Positions 44,955 through 54,138 of a DNA stretch of 64,000 bases are shown here, in pieces; within the stretch, counting starts at the first letter, position 1; every line of letters starts with the position of its first letter. A program made the translations under genes and the position numbers. The notes under the pieces are model-generated. The model was given only the letters and a program-made list of their open reading frames with translations, was not told where the DNA came from and searched no databases. This stretch comes from Ramichloridium luteum. Taxonomy: Eukaryota; Ascomycota; Dothideomycetes; Mycosphaerellales; Dissoconiaceae. Where the stretch lies: positions 1 through 64,000 of the forward strand of contig MTSC01000037.1 in assembly GCA_002368545.1 (NCBI GenBank). Direction: 5' to 3'.

Positions 44955-46429
44955 CTAGTTCGTCAACCAACGATAGGCAATCGCAGCTGCGCGGCGTGAA
45001 GGATCGTCGATCAACCGGTAGAACAGCTCCGAGTAGACGAATATTGCCGGTATGCAAGCGACAAGGACGAGCGCATTCGCACCTGCAACGGTAATGCTTT
45101 CATGTCTTCGCAGGGTGAGCCAAAGCTTGATACCCCCAGCCCAGAAGATGATACATTGTGCGACGAAGAAGCCTATTAAATATCGTTAGCGTCATTCCGA
45201 ACGCGCGGCGAAGGCGATCCTTACTGAATGTGCGTTTCCCAAACCAGACCAAGAACTTGGAGGATAGGATGTGTTGCAGGATGGGGAACATTTCCACCGC
45301 CATGACGATTCCGATGATAAGCAGCCAGTCGTCGACCCTCGGATAGGGTCCAGTAGCCACGGTAGCCGTCGTTTCAACGGAGGACAAATCCAGGAATGGA
45401 TGCAGTACAAGCATGCTGTTCTTGAACTGCGGCAGGGCGGTGAAAATGTACTTCAAAGCGAGCCCGACCGCTGCTGATACAATGGCGAACACCCAGTATG
45501 GCAACCGCGTGTCGCCCTTGAGCTTTAGACCTTGCTTGAGTTCCTCCCGCACCTCGGGGTTGATTGCGATGTCGGCAAGCATAAGACCAGTGGCTGAGTA
45601 CCAACCCCATGATTGCATCCAGAAAGAGCCCAGTGCGAAGAGAGCTAGTCCAGAAAGATGCCATCGCGGTCGCGTGAAAGGTAGAATGACCATCAAGAAG
45701 TATGTTGTGAATGACTGCGCCGCTACAATGAGTGACCGATTCCCAAGAAGCTGTGCAAAAACTCACCTGATAGTAAATCACGGACGACACCCAAAGCGTG
45801 CCAGTAGGCCAGAAGTTGTTCGCTGCTTGAGTGTGGAAGTCTGATGTGAGCCAGAAAAAGTTGAATAGCGAGTTGACAGCTGAGAGGCCGTTGTAGGTCT
45901 TCATGGGAACATCGATTGAGTGATTTGGTAGCTCATTCTTGAACTCTTCGACGAAGGAGACGCCGATTTGTGAGTAGATCAAGGTTGCCATCCCCGACCC
46001 TGCGCAAATGATTATGACCATGCGAAAGATGCGGTGAATGATCGTTGCGCTGAAGGTCTGCCCATTCGGCTTATCCAGGAATGAAATTGCCGCATTGCGC
46101 ATCGAGAGAATAATGAAGAAATTGTAGATGAAGCTGGTGTTCCAAAATAGAACACTGAAAACATCTCGAATCAAGACTTGATATACTGGTCCAGACGTCT
46201 CTGAGGATACCACCGCCGGCACAAACGTCTGGAAATATGTCCAGACCAGGCTCTGTATAGCCAGGATGCCATAAAGTCCAGTGATGTAGGGATGCCGGTA
46301 GCCAGCGCAATGTTCGCTTGTAATGGGGGCGCATACTTGGGCAGTATCAACAGGCCGACTTTGCTTTTCTTGGACGACTGCGAATGCTTTGCTCGGCAGA
46401 GCACTGGGCCTGCGTTCGGACGCCATCAT
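44955..46429 (-). CDS. Acyltransferase-3 family membrane protein, 456 aa
   Basis: Three exons: 46429-45767, 45714-45225, 45172-44955. The last junction matters: without it the frame continues 42 codons into an unrelated tail. With it (52-nt intron, CTAAC branch, AATAG acceptor) the product gains a natural ending, CIIFWAGGIKLWLTLRRHES through ELFYRLIDDPSRRAA, typical of this family. About ten hydrophobic helices span residues 45-445. The first helix reads PYITGLYGILAIQSLVWTYF: the G-L pair is present, but the His usually found 12 residues after it, and present in the neighbouring fusion protein, is replaced. It could be a catalytically altered partner of the fusion protein. It is divergent from the glycosyltransferase gene. 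Confidence 0.82.
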
Positions 46430-48302
46430 GTCTCCTGAAGTTCGGTATCAAGATTCAAGCTCTACAGATGAAGAGCTGTGAGAAGTTGAAGCAGGCCTTG
46501 TAGTAGGCTGCTGTTCAGACAGCAGTATGCCGAATGAAATCACTGCAACGGCAGCTGTGCAATGGAGAACAGTAGTAAAGCCGTCCGAGCAAACCAAGTC
46601 AAAAGCTAACGGCCGGCCAACCCACTCCAAGATGGGTACTACGCGCCGTCCCAGGCGATCGGAAACACTGTGCGCCGCGCTACTTGCTTCGTGTACTGCG
46701 AAGATCAAGACCCTTCGAATGTCTCAGGTATACGTATGATCTGTCATCTGAGACCGACTATTGCAAGCTCGATCGCTCTCTTTCCAAGACCTTTCCACAT
46801 GCCACGCTTGTTTTACCGTAGAGGCGCAATGATGATGCCAAATAGTAGGATCATACATCATACAATCCTGTAGAGCTCGGAAGAAACTGCAAAGCCATAG
46901 GACCACCAGCACCGGACTTTCAGAGACCCTGCATTGCTGTTCACCATCGAGCCATGCGCGATAATCCACTTGGAAGACACGTTTCCCAGGATCACACTTG
47001 CATAGGCTAATGGGTTGGTACATTCCTGCGCACACCTACCCACGCTCGAACTCTGAGCTGTGTTGAGAAGTGTCGCCATGCATCCGGCAAGAAGCCAATT
47101 GCGCGGCGAGAAGCCTGATCTGGAATCTTGTCCGACCGTCAAGAACGTGGAGCCTGTCATGCAACGTATGATGCATGGATTTCCTTATCGAGCGCGTGGG
47201 TTAATCGTGAAGCTTAACGCATGAGACCAGCCGCGCATATGTCGTGGAGATGCGCTGCTTCGCATTCGCTGCCACTTCGGAGCAATTGGTTGATCGCGGT
47301 GCGAGATTGAAGGTGGAAGGCTTGTGCGGCCTGACGAGTCGCACATCCATCCGATCAAATCGTGGCATTGCACCGTTGCAGACCGGATGTAATGAGCTCA
47401 TGATGACTTACTTGCAGTACTCATCGCTGAGGTTTGCTCCCTACGCGCTCTGCGCTTGTTTCATTGCATGGTCGGGGAAGGCTTGTGATCGGCCGACTCG
47501 AGAACATTTGCTTTCCTGTAGGACATCTCGCAAGATGGCCGTAGGACATCTCGAGATAACGTCCGGTCTGCGTTGAGGGCATTCCATCGGACTACGGTGA
47601 TGGCCGTGCAATGCCTACGCCCCGCCAGTTCTGTTATGACCGTTGAAGTGGTCGTCCACTCCATGGGCTGTCAGAGCCTGCAAGGAGGCTCGACCTCGCA
47701 GTAGTGCACGGCCGCACCCGAGACGCATTGACAAATTCTTCCCGGACCTTAAATTCGGCACTAGCTGATAAGCCAGATCAACCCTGTCAAAGGTCAAGCC
47801 ACGCCATCCTACGGCGGTCAACAGAGACAACCTCACAGCCCAAGCAAAGCATATTCTCACGGCTCTCTGAACGGACTAGAGCCGCGCCCACCACGACATG
47901 ATCCTTCTGCTCGCCTCGGCGACGTTGTGTCGATCATTTCCAGTTACCTCAGTCTAGTGTTGCTCAAGCCGAAGTGGAATGGCTGCTTTAGCCCACCCTC
48001 GCACATATCGTAATGAGATCCCACATGCTGAAACCGCAGGGCGTCGAGACGGCGATCTTGACAATTGGGGCGCCGTCTGGGCACGACCCTATCCTCACTA
48101 AGAGTAATGACACTTGTGAAGCTGAAGCTTCGATAGGCAATATAACGGTCGTCGTCATGGCTCTGTGAAGTTTCTCTCCTACTCCCAGACATTCAAAATT
48201 GGTGTTCGCTCCAAGCAAGGCTCTTTCCTACCGCCCTGTAAGAGTCTTGTCTACGTACTCAGATACCGATTCCGCGCTTCAGCAATACGCTTTGGCGGAG
48301 CG
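46430..48302. promoter_or_regulatory. Long divergent intergenic region, acyltransferase / glycosyltransferase
   Basis: 1.9 kb between two start codons facing away from each other; a likely shared control region. It carries a 13-base direct repeat GTAGGACATCTCG at 47518 and 47541. The glycosyltransferase frame is open back to 48165, but its first ATG in this stretch is 48303. No further gene supported. Confidence 0.45.
47518..47553 (+). repeat. 13-bp direct repeat (GTAGGACATCTCG) x2
   Basis: Two exact copies, 23 bases apart start to start, in the control region between the acyltransferase and glycosyltransferase genes. Confidence 0.8.
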
Positions 48303-49976
48303 ATGGAACCGTCAACAGCCCTTCCTCTCCACGAACGAGGTGAAGGCTCGACAAGAATGTCGTCAAGCATGGAAACCGAGAGAGTATCTTACTCGTTCCC
48401 ACCAACAGACTCAGAGTCAAAGAAGATGTCGTACCCAACAATAAATGTCATTCCGCAACCATTGACGACAGTATCCTCATCATCCGCCTCTATCATCATG
48501 GAGAAGACGACTACTGCCCCCAGTTTGACTTCAAGGATCGTCCGGTCAACCCGCGCAGCGATCATGGCTGTGTCAGATTGGATGCTGGAGTGGACGCCAT
48601 TTTGCCTGGTCCTGACGTACTTCATTGTTAGCACGGCGATCTTCGTCATGTGCAATCAACAAGCGATCAAAGTGTTCTACTTCTTCTACATGGTCGCCAA
48701 CTTCTATATTGCGGCGACCTGCGTGATCGAATCTTTTATGGGCCTGACGCCAGTGCGAGATGCCCGTCGCGCAGCCATCGAAGTTGAGAACAATGGTGGT
48801 CTATTCCCGAGCGATCTGAATGGCACGGCAAAGAACCTTCCAACGATGGATATTGTCATCGTTGCTTACCTGCCCAATGAGCAAGACATCATCAAGAATC
48901 AAGTGCTTTACGCGCTGGAGGAGCTAGTGTATCCCGATAACAAGCTTCGGATCAACCTGGTCTACAACACTCCCAAGCCGATCGAGCCGCTCGAGAGTGA
49001 GCTCGCTGCGATGCCAGAGCGTTTCAAGAATTTACGTGTGATCAAAGTCCCTGGCTCAAAGTCTAAGGCCGACAACCTGAACTACTTCTTTGGCCTCGAG
49101 TCGGATGCTGAGATCATCGCCATCTTCGACAGTGATCACTGCCCCCACCCGCACAACCCTCGCTGGGCTGCAGAGCGCTTCTTGTCCGACAAGACAATCG
49201 ATATTGTCCAAGGTCGTTGCATCGTCTACAACACGAATGAAGGTTTCTACCCGAAAATGATCGCCGTCGAATTTGATAAGATTTACGCCATCTCCCACCC
49301 TGGCCGCCAACGCATGTTCGGCTTCGGTCTGTTCTGCGGTAGCAACGGTTACTGGAAGGCCGACCTTCTTAAAGGACACAAGATGCACGGCGAGATGCTT
49401 TGTGAGGATATCGATTCCGCTCTACGTGCCTATGGCGAGGGCAAGAAGGCAGTCCATGACATGAACGTCACCTCCTTCGAAATGGCACCGGTCAGCTTTC
49501 AGGCTTTCTGGAAGCAGCGTCTACGATGGGCTCAAGGCTGGACACAGGCTTCCATCAAGCACTTGCCCATGGCCTGGCAGAACCCACCTGATGGCAAGCG
49601 TGGGCTGGACGAGCGCTTTGGTGTCTTCTCTCTGCTCTTTGTTCGCGAGATCAGTTACTACCTCGTGTCGCAGCACACATGCCTTGTCCTCAGCTTTGTC
49701 ATCACCAACTGGCCGCACAACGTGACCGAGTTTGTCAACCTGATCTTCTTCCGCTACCCGATGGCCGAGTGGTTCTTCTTTGGAACCGTCGTTGCTTTGA
49801 TCTTCACGCTCTATTTCACGGAGAAGGTTCGCTCGGAGTTCACGACGTGGAAGACAATGCTCCTCTTCAGCATCATCTATGTGCCTTACCTCATTTTGAT
49901 GGCCGCCATGGGTCTCTTCGCCCATGCGCGTGAGATTTGCAAGTACACCAAGTGGAATCCTACCGCACGGAAGTAG
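48303..49976 (+). CDS. Processive family-2 glycosyltransferase, membrane-bound, 557 aa
   Basis: Single exon. N-terminal 90 residues are polar, then two helices (about 98-146), a GT-A catalytic domain (about 180-420) and four or so C-terminal helices (about 440-545). All landmarks of cellulose/hyaluronan/chitin-type synthases are present: YLPNEQD near 189, DSDH at 276-279 (donor/metal-binding aspartates), CEDID at 367-371 (catalytic base) and QRLRW at 405-409, the product-strand motif of processive enzymes. It should polymerise a sugar nucleotide and pass the chain through the plasma membrane. The fungal group including Neurospora cps-1 and the Zymoseptoria GT2 needed for hyphal growth is a possible match, which I cannot test. 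An internal ATG (MSSSMETERV) is an alternative start. The two acyltransferases beside it suggest an acylated glycan. Confidence 0.85.
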   Translation: MEPSTALPLHERGEGSTRMSSSMETERVSYSFPPTDSESKKMSYPTINVIPQPLTTVSSSSASIIMEKTTTAPSLTSRIVRSTRAAIMAVSDWMLEWTPFCLVLTYFIVSTAIFVMCNQQAIKVFYFFYMVANFYIAATCVIESFMGLTPVRDARRAAIEVENNGGLFPSDLNGTAKNLPTMDIVIVAYLPNEQDIIKNQVLYALEELVYPDNKLRINLVYNTPKPIEPLESELAAMPERFKNLRVIKVPGSKSKADNLNYFFGLESDAEIIAIFDSDHCPHPHNPRWAAERFLSDKTIDIVQGRCIVYNTNEGFYPKMIAVEFDKIYAISHPGRQRMFGFGLFCGSNGYWKADLLKGHKMHGEMLCEDIDSALRAYGEGKKAVHDMNVTSFEMAPVSFQAFWKQRLRWAQGWTQASIKHLPMAWQNPPDGKRGLDERFGVFSLLFVREISYYLVSQHTCLVLSFVITNWPHNVTEFVNLIFFRYPMAEWFFFGTVVALIFTLYFTEKVRSEFTTWKTMLLFSIIYVPYLILMAAMGLFAHAREICKYTKWNPTARK

Positions 49977-50325
49977 AGTCGCTCGTGGTTGGTTGGAGTT
50001 TTGGAATGTTTAGCACGGGAGTTCCGGTACTGGGACCATTTGGGAGGTTTGCAGCATCTTCTCTCAAGGAATACTTGATGAGATTTATTTTCACGAGCCT
50101 AACGGCATGATATCTTCACGAGAATACGTTGTTCAATAGTCTGCTTCATGGCCCCACGATTGATGAGAGGATATACGAACTTTCCCATCTTGACAGCCTT
50201 TTTTCATTCCATAAGCCCCATATTTTCTGATAAACATCGGTTATTGGTGCCAAGTGAAAATATACCGTCTTGTGAGCCCACGGCTTATCATCAGATAGTC
50301 CTCCACCTTACAGACTACCGACCGC
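49977..50325. other. Intergenic region
   Basis: About 350 bases after the glycosyltransferase stop: AT-richer 3' untranslated-like sequence, then the presumed promoter of the small gene at 50326. Confidence 0.5.
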
Positions 50326-50977
50326 ATGTGCCGTGAGAACATTGTTCACATTCTGCGACGCAGTGCCAGGGCCGTTGGACTCTTACAGCCCTTCCGGTCT
50401 CTTTCATCTCGGCCATATGCACCTGCTTCCTTAAAGAAACATCAAACACACAGGTCAGCAAATCTCCCAGGATTGCCGCAACCTTATTGCACCCTGCTGC
50501 AGGCCAGAGGCATTAGCGCCCCAAGCGCCGCAGCATGTGAGCCTGCCGGATTCCTCCTGCAAGTTCAATCCAACCGTCACAGCTGTTGTCCGTCCTGTAC
50601 CTTGCAGAATCGGCATGGTGATAGCGGAACCCGCGGAATGCCTCTTCGAGCAAAATTTGCCGCAGGATCAATGGCTGGTCACATCTTTTCATGTGAAGGG
50701 CCTGGGTATAGTGCATACGCAGCCCGCGTCCTCAACAGAGCAGCGCGTTCATAAGCTTAAAGTCTATATCAACACCACCAAACTCTCGTTCTTCCACACC
50801 CGAGTGCCCGTGGTCGCTATCAGCCGCAGTGATCCTTTCGGAGGGATTTCCATCCAGACCAAGCCACGAAAGTCTACTTGGCAGGATGTGAAGGACTTCC
50901 TCACCCGCGCGAAAACGTGCGACAGTTCGGACATCATTGTCGTGGACCGACGGCCGATCGACGCTCAACGCGCGTAA
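50326..50977 (+). CDS. Small protein with mitochondrial-type presequence, 201 aa, unknown
   Basis: Two exons, 50326-50536 and 50583-50977, joined by a 46-nt intron (GTGAGC donor, CACAG acceptor) that moves between two frames which would otherwise each be open on one side only. The first 70 residues are Arg/Ser/Leu-rich with almost no acidic residues (HILRRSARAVGLLQPFRSLSSRP), like a mitochondrial presequence. The remainder is a compact, folded-looking sequence (LPQDQWLVTSFHVKGLGIVH, FFHTRVPVVAISRSDPFGG, DIIVVDRRPI). No family recognised. An acceptor 30 bases further down would create an immediate stop, which supports the one chosen. Confidence 0.5.
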
Positions 50978-52417
50978 ACTTCAACTCGGTCCGAATTGAC
51001 TCTCTCTCTCTCCCACGCTGCTCAGCAAAGTTGATGTGGTTGGACACTCAATACAAGCGTGGACAAGTATTATCCATGATCGGCGCCGTCGAGGCTTCGG
51101 CGCAATGTCGTGCGCAACTAGGTCGCGCCGGGACGGCGGTCCTTCTCCATACGTTCGGCGGGTACTCAACGAAGATACTGTACCTGTCACTAAGCTTCGT
51201 CGCTAAGCATTCTGCCAGCACACCATTCGACGATCGGTGTCGTACGTCGGCTTTTCACATGCGCCTGCCTCCAAAACTCTCACAAGTTGGAGTAAAGATA
51301 AGATTGAGCGGAGCAAGAACGTGGGCCCGCTTGGTTTGATCCCGTGGTAAACGCACCCAGGATCGACACGTTGCGCTTGTTGACCTTGAAATCTACCCCC
51401 ACACCCGTTGAAGTCTGCTCAGCGTAAGGTCTTAGCATCGCCGTTCGATAGTTCACATGTCCTCACGGCGACAGGACAAGCTTTGTTGGGGAGTCTGCGC
51501 AGGGCGTGGCAATCAATATACTCGCAGGCGCGGAGATCTCCGCGACGATCAATCACGTATCTTGACGCTTCAATGACCGCGAGATCTTGACTATTGCATA
51601 CTTTCGTGCAGATCAACAGCCAGAGCTAACGGAAGTCGCTCGTTCAACGCTCCACCGCAGATACGTGGCTGAACTGACGAGACTTTGATGACTGTTGACG
51701 AGATTCTGGAGCACTCGAGATCTACAGTCCGAAGTGCTGCAATGTTTCCTTGTCACGCCGGTGAAATCTACCCCACTTCTGTAGCGAAGATCAATGAGCA
51801 TGTCTTGGCATCTGAGGAAAAGCCTCAGGATGGACGGGGACTCCGAGAATCGATGATCGTTGTAAGATATGCGCACTGAACGAGTCCGAGTTTATGTGGT
51901 CGAAGCTAACGTGAATGCATCACTCGGTATCGTACCTTGAAATGGCGGAACCGCCTCAATGCTGGTAGCAATTCTACCCTCGTCACATCCACCACCCCCA
52001 GCACTTTGTATTCGTGAACCACTAAGGGCAAATCCAGGTGTCCGTAGAGAGAAGCGTGCGAGCACCAAGCCACAGTAGTACTATGTCGCTCTGTACCTGC
52101 AACAGCGGGAGGTCCCCGTTGCGACGGGAGTACTGTCTTGAATGACCTCGACCTCCCGTCGAGGTCCACCTGCATTTCTTAGTAAATCTGACGTCACTGG
52201 GTTATGGTTATCATCATCAATAGAACCCTCCAGCTGCAGCAAATGCACACATGTCCAGGATTCCTTCTTCACGCGTTGTCAGTCATAAGTTGAAAAAGAT
52301 TCCACAGACAAGACAGGGACTAGACAGTATGCGGCATGACATGCGGACCACACCGCTGTCGCCGCATCACATCGAAGCTTCACCACGCGTCGTTCTGTCA
52401 CCGCCGGGTTGAAACAA
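50978..52417. other. Gene-free interval with a hairpin
   Basis: 1.4 kb without a supported gene. Contains a CT dinucleotide run near 51001-51013 and a 9-bp inverted repeat at 52144-52166. Confidence 0.5.
52144..52166. repeat. Perfect 9-bp inverted repeat (hairpin)
   Basis: GACCTCGAC and GTCGAGGTC are separated by 5 bases. It lies about 250 bases upstream of the DUF4385 gene, so it could be a factor site or an RNA hairpin in a leader. Confidence 0.6.
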
Positions 52418-52951
52418 ATGTCGCGTAATACAAAATCTACCAAAAGCGACTCGGATGCGATGTCATCGTCTCCTCCGATGACATGGCCCACGCCTTCACT
52501 TACCTCTCCGTCGATTCGAACCTCATATCGCATCGGGCGCGGCGAGCAAGGAGTGCTCACGTTTGAGCCTTATAAGTCAATCTTGCTGCCCCATTGGCGA
52601 TTCAAGACCGTTCCCATTGCCCGCGAATCCTGCACGACACTGACCAGTGCGTTCGACTTCTATGTCCGAGAGGGCGACTTCGTCGGAGCAGATATGGCTC
52701 GCAAGTTTATTCAGATGGGCATGACACGCGCCGGACGATATGCCAACCGGGCCGGTGGGAAGAAGTATCAACACACCGGCGGCGCAGAAGGGGAGAAGGT
52801 TTTGTTGCCCTTGTCGGATGGACACAAAGGCCAAGCGGAGAAGAGAGAGGCAAGCAACATCTTCCGTGCTCGGTGGCTCAAGTGCAAGGAGAATGAAGAG
52901 TATGCAAGACTGAAGAATCAATGGTCAAAGGCCTTGAAGCAAGACAGTTGA
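52418..52951 (+). CDS. DUF4385-type protein, 177 aa
   Basis: Single exon. After a Ser/Thr/Pro-rich N-terminus the core reads YRIGRGEQGVLTFEPYKSILLPHWRFK, then FVGADMARKFIQMGMTRAGRYANRAGGKKY, which I recognise as the conserved block of the DUF4385 family found in fungi and bacteria. Its biochemical role is unknown. The C-terminal 40 residues are Lys/Glu-rich and helical-looking (NIFRARWLKCKENEEYARLKNQW). The first in-frame ATG is 52418. Confidence 0.8.
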   Translation: MSRNTKSTKSDSDAMSSSPPMTWPTPSLTSPSIRTSYRIGRGEQGVLTFEPYKSILLPHWRFKTVPIARESCTTLTSAFDFYVREGDFVGADMARKFIQMGMTRAGRYANRAGGKKYQHTGGAEGEKVLLPLSDGHKGQAEKREASNIFRARWLKCKENEEYARLKNQWSKALKQDS

Positions 52952-54138
52952 AAATCTCCTTTCTACCATCTGTGCCGCATAAGCGCCTATGGAGGTAAGA
53001 GTCGAGACGACATGGAGATAACGACCTGCGGTTCGGGGTTCACTTCGCAGTGCATATTGGACGTGACACATCATGACGCTGATCACCATCCTGGAAGGTC
53101 AGCCCCATTCCAAGAGTAAGGTAAAGTGCTGGAAGCAAAACTCGTCTTATACTAGGGTTATCTGTTGCATCAAGACATGTCCCTCCAACACGAGTGGTTG
53201 CAAGCTTCAAGACCTAATTGAGATCTGGATTCATTGGCCGGAGAACCCTTGCTCAATTGCATTGCGAAGATGCGGCGACAAAATATTTCCCAAAACGACT
53301 CATCATTTAGATGCCACATGCGAATGCACGCCTGTGTGCAGCAAAAGCTTCCCAGACCTTAGGGCTAGCCTCGATCCCGACACACGCCCCGCTTCCCGGC
53401 TGAAATTCGGACGAGAGACAATGCACAATGCTCGCAGTTCGCCGCAGGGTTCGTGGGCCCTGCCCCTGCGTCCCGCCGTACAGGCACACAGGGTCACCTG
53501 CACGAGCGCAACCGATATCAGATCGAAGACCATGGTTGTGTCAAAATTCATGCCCGCAAGCAAACAGTACGCCAGAATGACCGCGGCTTGATGCGCGCTT
53601 GAGAGCTCGACTTTGAGCAAATTCCGATCTCTCGATCTATGACGTGTGGGCGAGCTTCCCGCCGCGTCCAACGCATGTCTCCCGTCAGACGCCATGCCAG
53701 AAACGAATCCACTTCACCGCGGGCGCGTGGTCCAGAAGACTTTCACGACCGCTAGACCACCGGGCAAACTCGAAGGTTGTATTCGAGCTGGATCGCTCCC
53801 AGATCCGGTACCGCCGGTTGATGCGGATTGCTTCAGCCCACCGCAGAAATGTCCGGTAAAGTCCGACCGTTTCCAAGCAGTGCGCGCGAGCTCCCAGCTC
53901 TTCTGCCTCGATATTCTTGTTGTGTGTGTTGAGCATCCTGATCTTGACGAAAGTCTCTCGCGACGGTGCTACATATCATCTGCTGTACAATCGTTCTGCT
54001 CAGTTCGAGCATGCGGTAGCGACAAACCAATCCTGAAGAGTGCGCCTGATTTTTGCAGTGTTTTGTCCATACCATTACCTCATTTTGCATAGAGAATCAC
54101 ATTTCTCTAGGTTCTGTAAAGTCTTAGAGACCGCGACA
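52952..54138. other. Intergenic region with a possible small ORF
   Basis: 1.2 kb between the DUF4385 stop and the CFA-synthase-type start. Apart from the small (-) frame at 53685-53936, I see no gene. The CFA-type frame is open back to 54040, but its first ATG there is 54139. Confidence 0.5.
53685..53936 (-). CDS. Possible small ORF, 83 aa, with an LYR-like motif
   Basis: ATG-to-stop frame with sensible codon use. The segment ETVGLYRTFLRWAEAIRINRR resembles the first helix of LYR-motif (LYRM) proteins of mitochondrial assembly. The rest does not match a full LYR fold, and the protein ends 30-40 residues later. It may be an unrecognised exon, a decayed gene or chance. Confidence 0.22.
   Translation of the reverse strand: MLNTHNKNIEAEELGARAHCLETVGLYRTFLRWAEAIRINRRYRIWERSSSNTTFEFARWSSGRESLLDHAPAVKWIRFWHGV

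Noticed and set aside
45100..45224. Unspliced C-terminus for the second acyltransferase (ending in ALAHPAKT)
   Set aside because: Splicing at 45224/45173 restores a family-typical membrane helix and tail, so the unspliced ending is not the main product.
53073..54092. Several + strand frames of 140-170 codons
   Set aside because: Composition is unlike neighbouring genes, they overlap frames on the other strand, and no domain is recognisable.
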